Under the pieces are notes generated by a model. That model ran no database searches, was not told the origin of the DNA, and saw only the letters and a program-made list of their open reading frames with translations. Below are positions 1-6,186 of a stretch of DNA of 7,793 bases, one piece after another. Within the stretch, counting starts at the first letter, position 1. Each line of letters starts with the position of its first letter. This stretch comes from an uncultured Clostridia bacterium (GTDB taxonomy: Bacteria; Bacillota; Clostridia; Oscillospirales; Oscillospiraceae): the NCBI GenBank assembly GCA_947167725.1, contig CAMVJF010000072.1, positions 1 through 7,793 of the forward strand, in the 5' to 3' direction. The translations under genes and the position numbers were made by a program.

Positions 1-2644
1 CCTCCATCACGGCGGCGATCATGCCCCTGTCCATGCGGCCGTGGGCGGCGGCGATCGTCACGCCATCGCCCAACAGCGTGCGCAGGCGGCGGGTCGTGCG
101 CTCGATGTCGTCGATGCGGTTGTGCAGATAGTAGACCTGGCCCCCGCGCTGCAGCTCGCGGCGGATCGCGTCGGCGATCACGCCCCAGTCGTGCTCCATC
201 ACGAAGGTCTGCACCGGCAGGCGGTCCTCCGGCGGCTCCTCGATCGTGGACATGTCGCGGATGCCGGACATGGCCATGTTCAGCGTGCGGGGGATCGGCG
301 TTGCCGAGAGCGTCAGCACGTCCACACCCTTCGACAGGGCCTTGATGTGCTCCTTCTGCGTGACGCCGAAGCGCTGCTCCTCGTCCACGACGAGCAGGCC
401 GAGGTCGCGGAAGCGCACGTCCTTCGACAGGAGCCGGTGCGTTCCGATCACGAGATCGCAGCGGCCGCTGCGCAGGTCTTCGAGCAGTTTCGCGCTCTGT
501 GCGGCGCTCGTCAGGCGGCTGAAGACCGCGATGTTGACCGGGAAGCCGAAAAAGCGCTGCAGCGCCGTCTGGTAATGCTGCTGCGCGAGGACGGTGGTCG
601 GCACGAGGATGGCGGCCTGCTTGCCGTCGAGGACGCATTTCATCACCGCGCGCAGGGCTACCTCGGTCTTGCCCACGCCCACGTCACCGCAGAGCAGGCG
701 GTCCATCGGCACGGACGATTCCATATCCTGCTTGATCTGCGCGGTGCAGCGCAGCTGGTCGTCGGTCTCGGTATAGGCGAAATTCTCCTCGAACTCCGTC
801 TGCCACTCGCTGTCCGGCGAGAACGCGTAGCCGGGCAGGCGCTGGCGCTCGGCATAGAGGGTGATGAGCTTCTCGGCCATGTCCCTGGCCGCGCTCTTGG
901 CGCGGCTGCGCGTCCTGGCCCACTCCGCGCCGCCCATTTTGGACAGGCGGACCTCCCGGTCCTCGCCGCCGCCGGTGTATTTGCTCACCATGTCGAGCTG
1001 CGAAACGGGGACGTAGAGACTGTCCGTTCCGGCGTAGTTGATCTTGATATAATCCTTTTCCACGCCGTCGACCTGCATCCGCGCGATCCCGGCGAAGCGG
1101 CCGATGCCGTGGTTCTCGTGCACGACGTAGTCGCCCACGGAGAGATCGGAAAAGCTCTCGATGCGCTCCCGCCCCGAGGGCAGGCTTTTGCGCGCGCGCT
1201 TCTTTTCCCGCTGGTGCAGGAGCTGGGAGTCCGTCAGCACCGCGAGGCGGATCGAGGGATACTCCATGCCCGCCGAGATCGAGCCGAGCGCGATGCAGCA
1301 GCGGCCCCTCTCCGGCAGACGGCTCAGCGGCGCGAGGATGGGCGCGGCAATGCCGCGCGGCGTGAAGAACTCCTGCAGCACCTTCGCGCGGCGCTCGTCC
1401 GCGGCGAGGACCACCACGCGGTAGTCCTGCCTCAGAAAGGCCGCGACGTCGTCCGCGGCGGCCTGCGCGTTGCCCGCGTAGGTCGTGAGCTGGCGCGCGG
1501 CGATACTGACGAGCGTCTTCGGCGCCAGCGGGCAGCGCCCGAGGGTGAAGGCGTCGGCCATGTAGACGGGATAGTCCGCGAGACGGCGCAGCAGCTCCTC
1601 AAAGGAGAGACAGAAGCTGTCCGGCGCGACGGCCGCCGCGCCGCGGCGGTCGAGCTCCGCGAGGTCGTCCCGCAGCTGCTTTGCAAAGCCGCGCGCCTTC
1701 TCGGCGCAGCGGCCGGGCTCCGCGAGGACGATCAGCGCGTCCGGCGGCAGATAGTCCATGGCGCAGGCGGGCGCGTAGATCAGCTCCATGTATTTGTCGG
1801 CGCAGCCGAGCGAGAGGCCCTCGCCGAGCTTCGCGGCGTCGGCGAGGATGGTCTCGGCCGTCTTCTGCGCGGTCTCGCTCGTGCGTCGCCGGGCATAGCG
1901 CGCGGCCCAGCTCTCCATCTCGCGGCGCAGCGTCTCCGCTCTGCCCGCGCAGAGAGCCGGGACGGTCTCGGCCGCGGGCAGCACCGTGCAGCGCTCGAGA
2001 CGTTCGGTGCGGCGCTGGTCGGAGATGTCGAAGGCGCCCATCGAATCGACCGTGTCGCCCCAGAACTCGATGCGCACGGGCTCGCGCTCAAAGGGGGAGA
2101 AAAAGTCCAGGATGCCGCCGCGGACGGCGAACTGACCGGGGCCCTCGACCTGGTCGCAGCGGCTGTATCCGCAGCGCACGAGCGCGTCGAGCAGATCCTC
2201 CATCGCGCAGTCCTCGCCGTCGCGGATCGTAAAGGCCGCGGCGCGCAGCGCCTCGGGCGGGAGCGTGCGCTGGATGAGGCCGCTGACGGAAACCGCCGCG
2301 GCGGGAGCGCCGCCGAGCAGCGCCCACAGCGCGCCGAGACGCTTCTGCTCCGCCTGGCGGGAGACGGCCTCGCTCTCATAAAAGGTATAGTCCCGCATGC
2401 CGAGGGTCACGACCGTCTCGCCCAGCATGGCCGAGAGGTCGCGCGCCATATTCTCCGCCGCCGTGTCGTCGGGGCAGATCACGACGAGCGGACGGCCCGT
2501 GCGGCCCCGCAGCGCCGCGGCGAGATTCGCCCGGTGGACCGCTCCGAGGCCGGAAATGAGCGCGGGAAGTCCTCCGCTCTCCACCAGGGAGGGGAGGGCG
2601 GCGGCTTCCCGGTTTTCAAATATCTGATCGAAAAGGATGTTCAT
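1..2644 (-). CDS. mfd: Transcription-repair coupling factor Mfd (partial, C-terminus missing)
   Basis: Mfd is a DNA translocase that removes RNA polymerase stalled at lesions and recruits UvrA for nucleotide excision repair. The 881 codons visible, read by hand on the minus strand, follow the family order. A UvrB-like N-terminal module comes first, with the RGGILDFF motif around residues 175-182. A CarD-like RNA-polymerase-interacting domain begins near residue 500 (VGDYVVHENHGIG). Helicase lobe 1 has Walker A GDVGVGKTE (K659), LVPTT near 680-684, the DEEQ box (D754-Q757) and SATPIPRTL (780-788). Lobe 2 starts with GQVYYLHNR and is cut by the window edge after VMEG. Full-length homologues run to about 1,150-1,180 residues, so roughly a quarter is missing, including the TRG motif and the C-terminal regulatory domain. 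The ATG at 2644 is the only reasonable start: an in-frame TAA lies at 2656-2654 and the next Met is near residue 66. No Shine-Dalgarno sequence precedes it. Identification is very secure. Confidence 0.97.
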   Translation of the reverse strand, partial: MNILFDQIFENREAAALPSLVESGGLPALISGLGAVHRANLAAALRGRTGRPLVVICPDDTAAENMARDLSAMLGETVVTLGMRDYTFYESEAVSRQAEQKRLGALWALLGGAPAAAVSVSGLIQRTLPPEALRAAAFTIRDGEDCAMEDLLDALVRCGYSRCDQVEGPGQFAVRGGILDFFSPFEREPVRIEFWGDTVDSMGAFDISDQRRTERLERCTVLPAAETVPALCAGRAETLRREMESWAARYARRRTSETAQKTAETILADAAKLGEGLSLGCADKYMELIYAPACAMDYLPPDALIVLAEPGRCAEKARGFAKQLRDDLAELDRRGAAAVAPDSFCLSFEELLRRLADYPVYMADAFTLGRCPLAPKTLVSIAARQLTTYAGNAQAAADDVAAFLRQDYRVVVLAADERRAKVLQEFFTPRGIAAPILAPLSRLPERGRCCIALGSISAGMEYPSIRLAVLTDSQLLHQREKKRARKSLPSGRERIESFSDLSVGDYVVHENHGIGRFAGIARMQVDGVEKDYIKINYAGTDSLYVPVSQLDMVSKYTGGGEDREVRLSKMGGAEWARTRSRAKSAARDMAEKLITLYAERQRLPGYAFSPDSEWQTEFEENFAYTETDDQLRCTAQIKQDMESSVPMDRLLCGDVGVGKTEVALRAVMKCVLDGKQAAILVPTTVLAQQHYQTALQRFFGFPVNIAVFSRLTSAAQSAKLLEDLRSGRCDLVIGTHRLLSKDVRFRDLGLLVVDEEQRFGVTQKEHIKALSKGVDVLTLSATPIPRTLNMAMSGIRDMSTIEEPPEDRLPVQTFVMEHDWGVIADAIRRELQRGGQVYYLHNRIDDIERTTRRLRTLLGDGVTIAAAHGRMDRGMIAAVME

Positions 2645-2652
2645 GCAAGGGG

Positions 2653-2681
2653 ATTATACCATTGATGCGAGGGGAAATCAA
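2653..2681 (-). promoter_or_regulatory. Sigma-A/sigma-70-type promoter for mfd, with extended -10
   Basis: Read on the minus strand, the -35 hexamer is TTGATT (2681-2676), the spacer is exactly 17 bp, and the -10 is a perfect TATAAT (2658-2653) preceded by TGG, which makes an extended -10. The mfd ATG begins 8 bases past the -10, so the expected transcription start is G2646 or the A of the ATG itself. That would leave a 5' leader of 0-2 bases. The promoter follows the terminator of the upstream genes, so mfd is probably its own transcription unit. The match is strong, but the start point is inferred. Confidence 0.85.
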
Positions 2682-2682
2682 T
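2661..2682. promoter_or_regulatory. Dyad ATTGAT-N10-ATCAAT over the mfd promoter (possible operator)
   Basis: Two perfect 6-bp inverted arms (2661-2666 and 2677-2682) are separated by 10 bp. One arm covers five of the six bases of the -35 hexamer. The other lies in the spacer and touches the extended -10 TG. Arms about 16 bp apart centre to centre would put two half-sites roughly one and a half helical turns apart, and a bound protein would block RNA polymerase. The symmetry is seen directly; an operator role is inference, and a chance dyad of this size is possible. Confidence 0.3.
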
Positions 2683-2803
2683 CGTGCGTCGGGAGCGTTT
2701 TTGTTTTCCTCCCGCCGTCCGGTCAAAAGGAGGCGAAGCCCGGCGCGGCTTTGGCCGCAGGGACCGTCCTTTTTTGAACGGCGGCGTCGGGGACGCGGGA
2801 TGC

Positions 2804-2839
2804 GAAAAGACGCCCGGGGAGCTTCCCGGGCGTCTTTTC
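2804..2839 (-). terminator. Intrinsic terminator-like hairpin after the acetyltransferase gene
   Basis: A perfect 15-bp inverted repeat (2804-2818 with 2825-2839) closes a 6-base loop. Its core is G+C-rich (GACGCCCGGG) and its base is an A/T tract. It begins 33 bases past the TAA of the acetyltransferase gene. In the minus direction the descending arm ends in TTTT followed by CGC, so the U-tract is short and partly within the stem. The symmetry would let it work in both directions. It most likely ends the gyrA-to-acetyltransferase transcript and insulates mfd. Confidence 0.75.
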
Positions 2840-2872
2840 TGCGGGCTCTTTGCGCGGTTTCGCCGTATCGCG

Positions 2873-3472
2873 TTACTCCTTCTCCCCGGCGTCTTCCTTT
2901 TTCACCGCCGGGCGCATGTCGAGCATGCTCCTCATGGAAGCCGGGCTCAGGACACGGCTGTAGAAGTCGTTCAGGACGCGGTGATAGAAGGGCGTGAGGT
3001 CCGTCGTGCCCTTGATCGGTTTGACGAACACGTGCGCCTTCGTCCCGGAGATGCGGTAGTCGCTGTCGATCTCTGTGTAGCCGAAGCGGGAGAAGAAGCG
3101 GAAGAGCTTTTTGAGGTGGTCCGGCTCGGGGTCCTCGAACTCCGTGATCTCGGCGAGGATGCCCTGGCGGTCGGCGTAGCGCTTGTTGATCATGCGCATG
3201 AGTTCCACGCCCAGGCCCTTGCCGCGGTACCAGGGGAACACGCCCATGTACTTCAGCAGCACATAGCCGTAGAGCGAGCGCGGGAACACCAGCGCGTAGC
3301 CGCCCTCGAGCTTCGTCTCGTCCTCATAGGCGATCAGCAGCTCCGCGTCGCCCTTCGAGATCGCGCGGTGCAGCGCCAGCTTGCCGATCAGCTCCTCGCT
3401 GTCGAAATCGACCTCCATCATCGCGTAATACCGCTCCAGATCGCGATGGCCGCCTTTTTTGAGTGTCAGCAT
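2873..3472 (-). CDS. GNAT-family N-acetyltransferase
   Basis: This 199-residue protein has the hallmarks of the GNAT fold, which transfers an acyl group from acyl-CoA to an amine. The acetyl-CoA pyrophosphate-binding motif A is clear: a beta strand ending YMGVFP, then YRGKGLG (residues 82-88, fitting R/Q-x-x-G-x-G/A), then a helix VELMRMINKRY. A later segment, KKLFRFFSRFGYTEIDSDYRI (about 121-141), matches the motif B region, where a helix leads into the GY turn typical of these enzymes. Residues 152-199 form a tail beyond the core, ending in a charged KKEDAGEKE. The ATG overlaps the last 7 bases of the ABC transporter gene and is preceded by GGGAGG at 3485-3480 with a 7-base spacing, so translation is probably coupled. 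The substrate is unknown; it could be a small molecule, a peptide or a protein amine. Confidence 0.88.
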   Translation of the reverse strand: MLTLKKGGHRDLERYYAMMEVDFDSEELIGKLALHRAISKGDAELLIAYEDETKLEGGYALVFPRSLYGYVLLKYMGVFPWYRGKGLGVELMRMINKRYADRQGILAEITEFEDPEPDHLKKLFRFFSRFGYTEIDSDYRISGTKAHVFVKPIKGTTDLTPFYHRVLNDFYSRVLSPASMRSMLDMRPAVKKEDAGEKE

Positions 3473-5229
3473 TTCTCTTCCTCCCTGTCGCCTTTGATGC
3501 GCTGCGCGCGCACGAGCGCGGCGTATGCGCCGTTCTTCGCCATCAGTTCCTCGTGGGTCCCGAGCTCGACGATGCTCTCCCCCTCGACCACGGCGATCTT
3601 GTCCGCGCCGCGGATCGTCGAGAGCCGGTGGGCGATGATGATGCCCGTCCGGCCCTCGCAGAGCGCGTCGAGCGAGGCCTGGATGCGCCGCTCCGTCACC
3701 GTGTCGAGCGCCGAAGTCGCCTCGTCGAGGATCAGGATGCGCGGGTTTTTCAAAAAGATGCGGGCGATCGAGATCCGCTGCTTTTGCCCGCCCGAGAGCA
3801 TCACGCCGCGCTCGCCGATATAGCTGTCATAGCCGTCCGGCAGCGCCATGATCTCGTCGTGGATCTCCGCCCGCTTCGCCGCCTCGACGATCTCCTCGTC
3901 CGTGGCGTCGCCCCGGCCGTAGCGAATGTTGTCGCGGATCGTGCCGGCGAAGAGAAAGACGTCCTGTTGCAGCATGCCGATGCCGCGCCGCAGGCTCGCC
4001 TGCGTGAGCGTGCGCACGTTCTGCCCGTCCACATACACGCCGCCGTCCGTCACGTCGTACAGGCGCGGCAGGAGCTGGCAGAGCGTGGTCTTGCCGCCGC
4101 CGCTCGGCCCGACGAGCGCGAGCTTCTGCCCCGGCTCGACCGTGAGGTCGATATGGCTCAGCACCGGGACGCCGTTGGAATAGGCAAAGCTCACGTCGCG
4201 GTACTCGATGCGGCCCTTGATCTCGCCGATCTCCCGCGCGTCCGGCGCGTCGGCGATCTCCGGCTCCGTGCGCATGATCTCGAGGAAGCGGCCGAAGCCC
4301 GCCGTCCCTTGCATGTACATCTCCGCAAACTGCGTGAGCTTGCGCACGGGGGTGACGAAGGTCGAGACATAGAGAGAGAAGGTCACGAGGTTGATATAGT
4401 CCATGCTCCCGTGCATGATCAGCCAGCCGCCGAAGGCCACGACCACGACCTGCATGATACCGGTCGTGAATTCCATGCCGCTCATGAACAGGCCCATGCT
4501 CTTGTAATAGTCCACCTTCGCGCCGCGGAACAGCGCGTTGGCCTCCTCGAACTTTTCGTGCTCGACCTCCTCGTTGGCAAAGGCCTTCGCCGTGCGGATG
4601 CCGGAGATGCTGCTCTCGATCGCGGAGTTGATGTCCGCCGTCTTGCGCTTGACCTCGACGTTCGCGCGCTTCATGTTCAGCCGCTGCGAGAGCGTGAACC
4701 ACAGGCACAGCGGCAGGATCAGCGTCAGCGCCAGGGCCAGCTGCCACTGCAGCGTGAAGAGCACCGCGAGCGAGCCCAGGATCGTCAGCGTGCAGATCAC
4801 GACGTTCTCCGGGCCGTGGTGCGCGAGCTCCGTCACCTCGAGCAGATCGGAGGTGATGCGGCTCATCAGCACGCCGGTGCGGTTCCTGTCGTAAAAGCTG
4901 CAGGAGAGGTCCTGCATGTGCGTGAAAATGTCGCGGCGCATGTCCGACTCCGTCAGCACGCCCATGCGGTGCCCCACGACCGTGATGATGTAGTAGAGCA
5001 CGCTCTTGAGAAAATAGGCCGCGACCATGATCGCCATGACGGCGAAAAAGGCCCGGTACAGCTTCTGCGGCAGCAGCGTCGTCATCGCGCTGCGCGAGAC
5101 GTAGGGGAAGACGAGGTCGATCGCCGCCACCGTCAGCGCGCACGCCATGTCGATCGCAAAGAGCTTTCCGTGCGCCAGCACGTAGGCCATAAAGACTTTC
5201 AAGGGCTTCGCCCGGTAATCGATTTTCAC
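3466..5229 (-). CDS. Exporter-type ABC transporter, fused permease and ATP-binding half (MsbA/LmrA-like)
   Basis: This 587-residue half-transporter has a type-I exporter membrane domain with six predicted helices (roughly residues 23-45, 60-88, 138-157, 160-180, 245-267, 273-295), followed by one nucleotide-binding domain from about 340. The ATPase motifs are complete: Walker A GPSGGGKTT (K380), the Q-loop in MLQQDVFLF, signature LSGGQ (478-482), Walker B LILDEATSALD (catalytic E503) and switch histidine H534 in IIAHRLS. It should work as a membrane homodimer, or pair with a half encoded elsewhere; no second half lies next to it. The frame stays open upstream of 5229, but that extension lies inside rnhA and is low-complexity shadow sequence. 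The GTG at 5229 overlaps the rnhA TGA as GTGA and has GGGGGA 6 bases upstream. The exported substrate (lipid, drug or peptide) cannot be told from sequence. Confidence 0.95.
   Translation of the reverse strand: MKIDYRAKPLKVFMAYVLAHGKLFAIDMACALTVAAIDLVFPYVSRSAMTTLLPQKLYRAFFAVMAIMVAAYFLKSVLYYIITVVGHRMGVLTESDMRRDIFTHMQDLSCSFYDRNRTGVLMSRITSDLLEVTELAHHGPENVVICTLTILGSLAVLFTLQWQLALALTLILPLCLWFTLSQRLNMKRANVEVKRKTADINSAIESSISGIRTAKAFANEEVEHEKFEEANALFRGAKVDYYKSMGLFMSGMEFTTGIMQVVVVAFGGWLIMHGSMDYINLVTFSLYVSTFVTPVRKLTQFAEMYMQGTAGFGRFLEIMRTEPEIADAPDAREIGEIKGRIEYRDVSFAYSNGVPVLSHIDLTVEPGQKLALVGPSGGGKTTLCQLLPRLYDVTDGGVYVDGQNVRTLTQASLRRGIGMLQQDVFLFAGTIRDNIRYGRGDATDEEIVEAAKRAEIHDEIMALPDGYDSYIGERGVMLSGGQKQRISIARIFLKNPRILILDEATSALDTVTERRIQASLDALCEGRTGIIIAHRLSTIRGADKIAVVEGESIVELGTHEELMAKNGAYAALVRAQRIKGDREEEKC
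3480..3485 (-). promoter_or_regulatory. Strong Shine-Dalgarno site for the acetyltransferase gene
   Basis: GGGAGG lies 7 bases before the ATG at 3472, inside the end of the ABC transporter gene. It supports this ATG, and therefore the 7-bp gene overlap, as the true start. Confidence 0.8.
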
Positions 5230-5675
5230 GCAAGATCCCCCGCAAAGCGTTCGCGTGCCGCGACGGCCAGCGCGTCGCAGCGGTTGTTGTATTCGTTGTC
5301 GGCGTGGCCCTTGACCCAGTGACAGCGGATCTCGTGCGTCTCCGCGAGCGCGAGCAGCCGCTCCCACAGGTCCGGGTTCAGCGCCGGCTTTTTGTCCGGC
5401 TTGCGCCAGCCGCCGGCGCGCCATTTGACGGCCCAGCCCTTCTCCAGCGCGTCGACGACGTACTTCGAATCGGACCAGAGTTCGACGACGCAGGGCTCGC
5501 GCAGCGCCTCAAGTGCGGCGATCACGCCCATGAGCTCCATGCGGTTGTTGGTCGTCCGCGCCTCGCCGCCGGAGAGCTCCTTCTCCCGGCCGCCGTAGCG
5601 CAGGATCGCGCCCCAGCCGCCCGGGCCGGGATTGCCGCTGCAGGCTCCGTCGGTGTAGATCTGTCCTGTCTTCAT
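5226..5675 (-). CDS. rnhA: Ribonuclease HI
   Basis: RNase HI cuts the RNA strand of RNA-DNA hybrids, removing R-loops and primer RNA in the cytoplasm. The 149 residues cover the whole bacterial enzyme. The four catalytic acidic residues and the helper histidine sit at nearly the same positions as in E. coli: D9 (YTDGACSGNPGPGGWG), E47 (NNRMEL), D69 (WSDSKYV), H124 (WVKGHAD) and D134 (NRCDALA). The basic hybrid-binding loop is present (WRKPDKKPALNPDLW, 90-104), so this is the type with the protrusion. The ATG at 5675 follows an A/G-rich tract with AAGGA 7 bases upstream. Its TGA overlaps the GTG of the ABC transporter gene by 4 bp. No N-terminal hybrid-binding domain is fused. Identification is secure. 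Confidence 0.97.
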   Translation of the reverse strand: MKTGQIYTDGACSGNPGPGGWGAILRYGGREKELSGGEARTTNNRMELMGVIAALEALREPCVVELWSDSKYVVDALEKGWAVKWRAGGWRKPDKKPALNPDLWERLLALAETHEIRCHWVKGHADNEYNNRCDALAVAARERFAGDLA

Positions 5676-5691
5676 TTCCTTTTCCTTATCC

Positions 5692-5707
5692 CCTCCCCCG
5701 GGGGAGG
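5692..5707. repeat. 16-bp perfect G/C palindrome between the membrane-protein gene and rnhA
   Basis: CCTCCCCC followed directly by GGGGGAGG lies in the 51-bp gap, 17 bases before the rnhA ATG. As RNA it could fold with a small loop next to the rnhA ribosome-binding region. On the minus strand a purine-rich tract follows rather than T residues, so it is not a classic terminator. A second short pair, GCCGGC at 5721-5726 and 5732-5737, flanks the stop codon of the preceding gene. A regulatory role is unproven. Confidence 0.5.
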
Positions 5708-5726
5708 CAGGGAAAACGCGGCCGGC

Positions 5727-6167
5727 TCAGCGCCGGCGGCGCTCGAGCAGGACGCGGTATTCCGCGCGGTCGATGATGCCGGCCGCAAGGAACCCGTCGA
5801 GCTGCTTCTTCCAGTGGTCGTAGCCGCTCTCGTCGCCGCGGTAGCCCTGCAGACGGTCGTGCGAATGGACCGACGCCGTGCCTCCGCCGCTGGCCGAGGC
5901 GCCGCCGCGAACCCTGGCGCCGCCGAAATCCCTGTCGACACGCTTCGGCGCGCGGGCGGCCAGTATGATCGCGACGAGGATCACGACCGCGGCCGCGGCG
6001 ATGGCGAGGATGCGGCCGGAGGGGAGCCGGCCCGTCCGGAAGCTCCATACCAGGCGCTGCCAGAAGCGCTCGAGATTTTCGTTGCCGACAAGCGAGGAGA
6101 TCAGCATGACGATCACCACGATCAGAGCCAGCGGATTCTTTTTCTTCTGCTTTTTGTTGTTGTTCAT
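5727..6167 (-). CDS. Small membrane protein with SHOCT-like C-terminus, function unknown
   Basis: This is a 146-residue protein. It begins with a strongly basic, Asn/Lys-rich tail (MNNNKKQKKK), then a hydrophobic helix (about 12-28), a short amphipathic loop with two Trp, a second helix (about 53-71), a basic stretch RAPKR and a Gly/Ser/Ala-rich linker (about 82-100). The C-terminal segment (about 115-143) reads HWKKQLDGFLAAGIID followed by RAEYRVLLE. That helix-GII/LxxxEY-helix pattern is typical of SHOCT domains, short modules thought to mediate oligomerisation. Charges before the first helix and after the second favour both ends being cytoplasmic. The open frame continues upstream into gyrA, but AGGAGAG 6 bases before 6167 fixes the start there, 19 bp after the gyrA stop. 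I do not recognise a named family and assign no function. Confidence 0.8.
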   Translation of the reverse strand: MNNNKKQKKKNPLALIVVIVMLISSLVGNENLERFWQRLVWSFRTGRLPSGRILAIAAAAVVILVAIILAARAPKRVDRDFGGARVRGGASASGGGTASVHSHDRLQGYRGDESGYDHWKKQLDGFLAAGIIDRAEYRVLLERRRR

Positions 6168-6173
6168 GCGTCT

Positions 6174-6180
6174 CTCTCCT
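6174..6180 (-). promoter_or_regulatory. Shine-Dalgarno site fixing the start of the small membrane protein
   Basis: AGGAGAG lies 6 bases before the ATG at 6167, in the 19-bp gap after the gyrA stop codon. It favours this start over the longer reading that would begin inside gyrA, whose extra 19 residues (Arg-rich) look like out-of-frame gyrA. Confidence 0.85.
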
Positions 6181-6186
6181 TTTTGA

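Larger units (their letters stand above)
2645..2872. other. Intergenic region between the acetyltransferase gene and mfd
   Basis: These 228 bases are the largest non-coding gap in the window. From the acetyltransferase side they hold the terminator hairpin (2804-2839), then about 120 bases with no gene I can support, then the mfd promoter and dyad. The middle part contains a small hairpin, GCGGC (2745-2749) with GCCGC (2754-2758) around a 4-base loop. This overlaps a second possible pairing, AAGCC (2736-2740) with GGCTT (2747-2751). Neither has a following T-run on the minus strand, so I assign no function. Confidence 0.7.

Noticed and set aside
41..2665. Very long plus-strand open frame (874 codons) opposite mfd
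   Set aside because: It pairs codon-for-codon with mfd, so it stays open simply because mfd avoids TTA, CTA and TCA. The translation is rich in Arg, Ala, Gly, His and Asp with no recognisable domain, while the minus strand gives textbook Mfd motifs.
2721..2726. TTGACC as a second -35 for mfd on the minus strand
   Set aside because: No -10-like hexamer occurs 16-18 bp downstream; the expected position reads CAAAAA. The promoter at 2653-2681 is far better.
2764..2780. CCGT...ACGG pairing around a T6 run as a plus-strand terminator
   Set aside because: The stem is only 4 bp, the T-run lies in the loop instead of after the stem, and no plus-strand gene needs ending there.
2684..3823. Plus-strand open frame of 379 codons over the intergenic region and the acetyltransferase gene
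   Set aside because: It is mostly antisense to the acetyltransferase and transporter genes, has no domain I recognise, and crosses the terminator hairpin.
3463..5322. Long plus-strand open frame (619 codons) opposite the ABC transporter gene
   Set aside because: Same codon-aligned antisense artefact. The protein is low-complexity and His/Arg/Asp-rich, and the minus-strand reading has all ABC ATPase motifs.
5230..5424. N-terminal extension of the ABC transporter by 65 residues
   Set aside because: The extension lies inside rnhA, is Arg/Ala/Gly-rich shadow sequence, and is not seen in this family. The GTG at 5229 has a good ribosome-binding site and aligns with the normal N-terminus.
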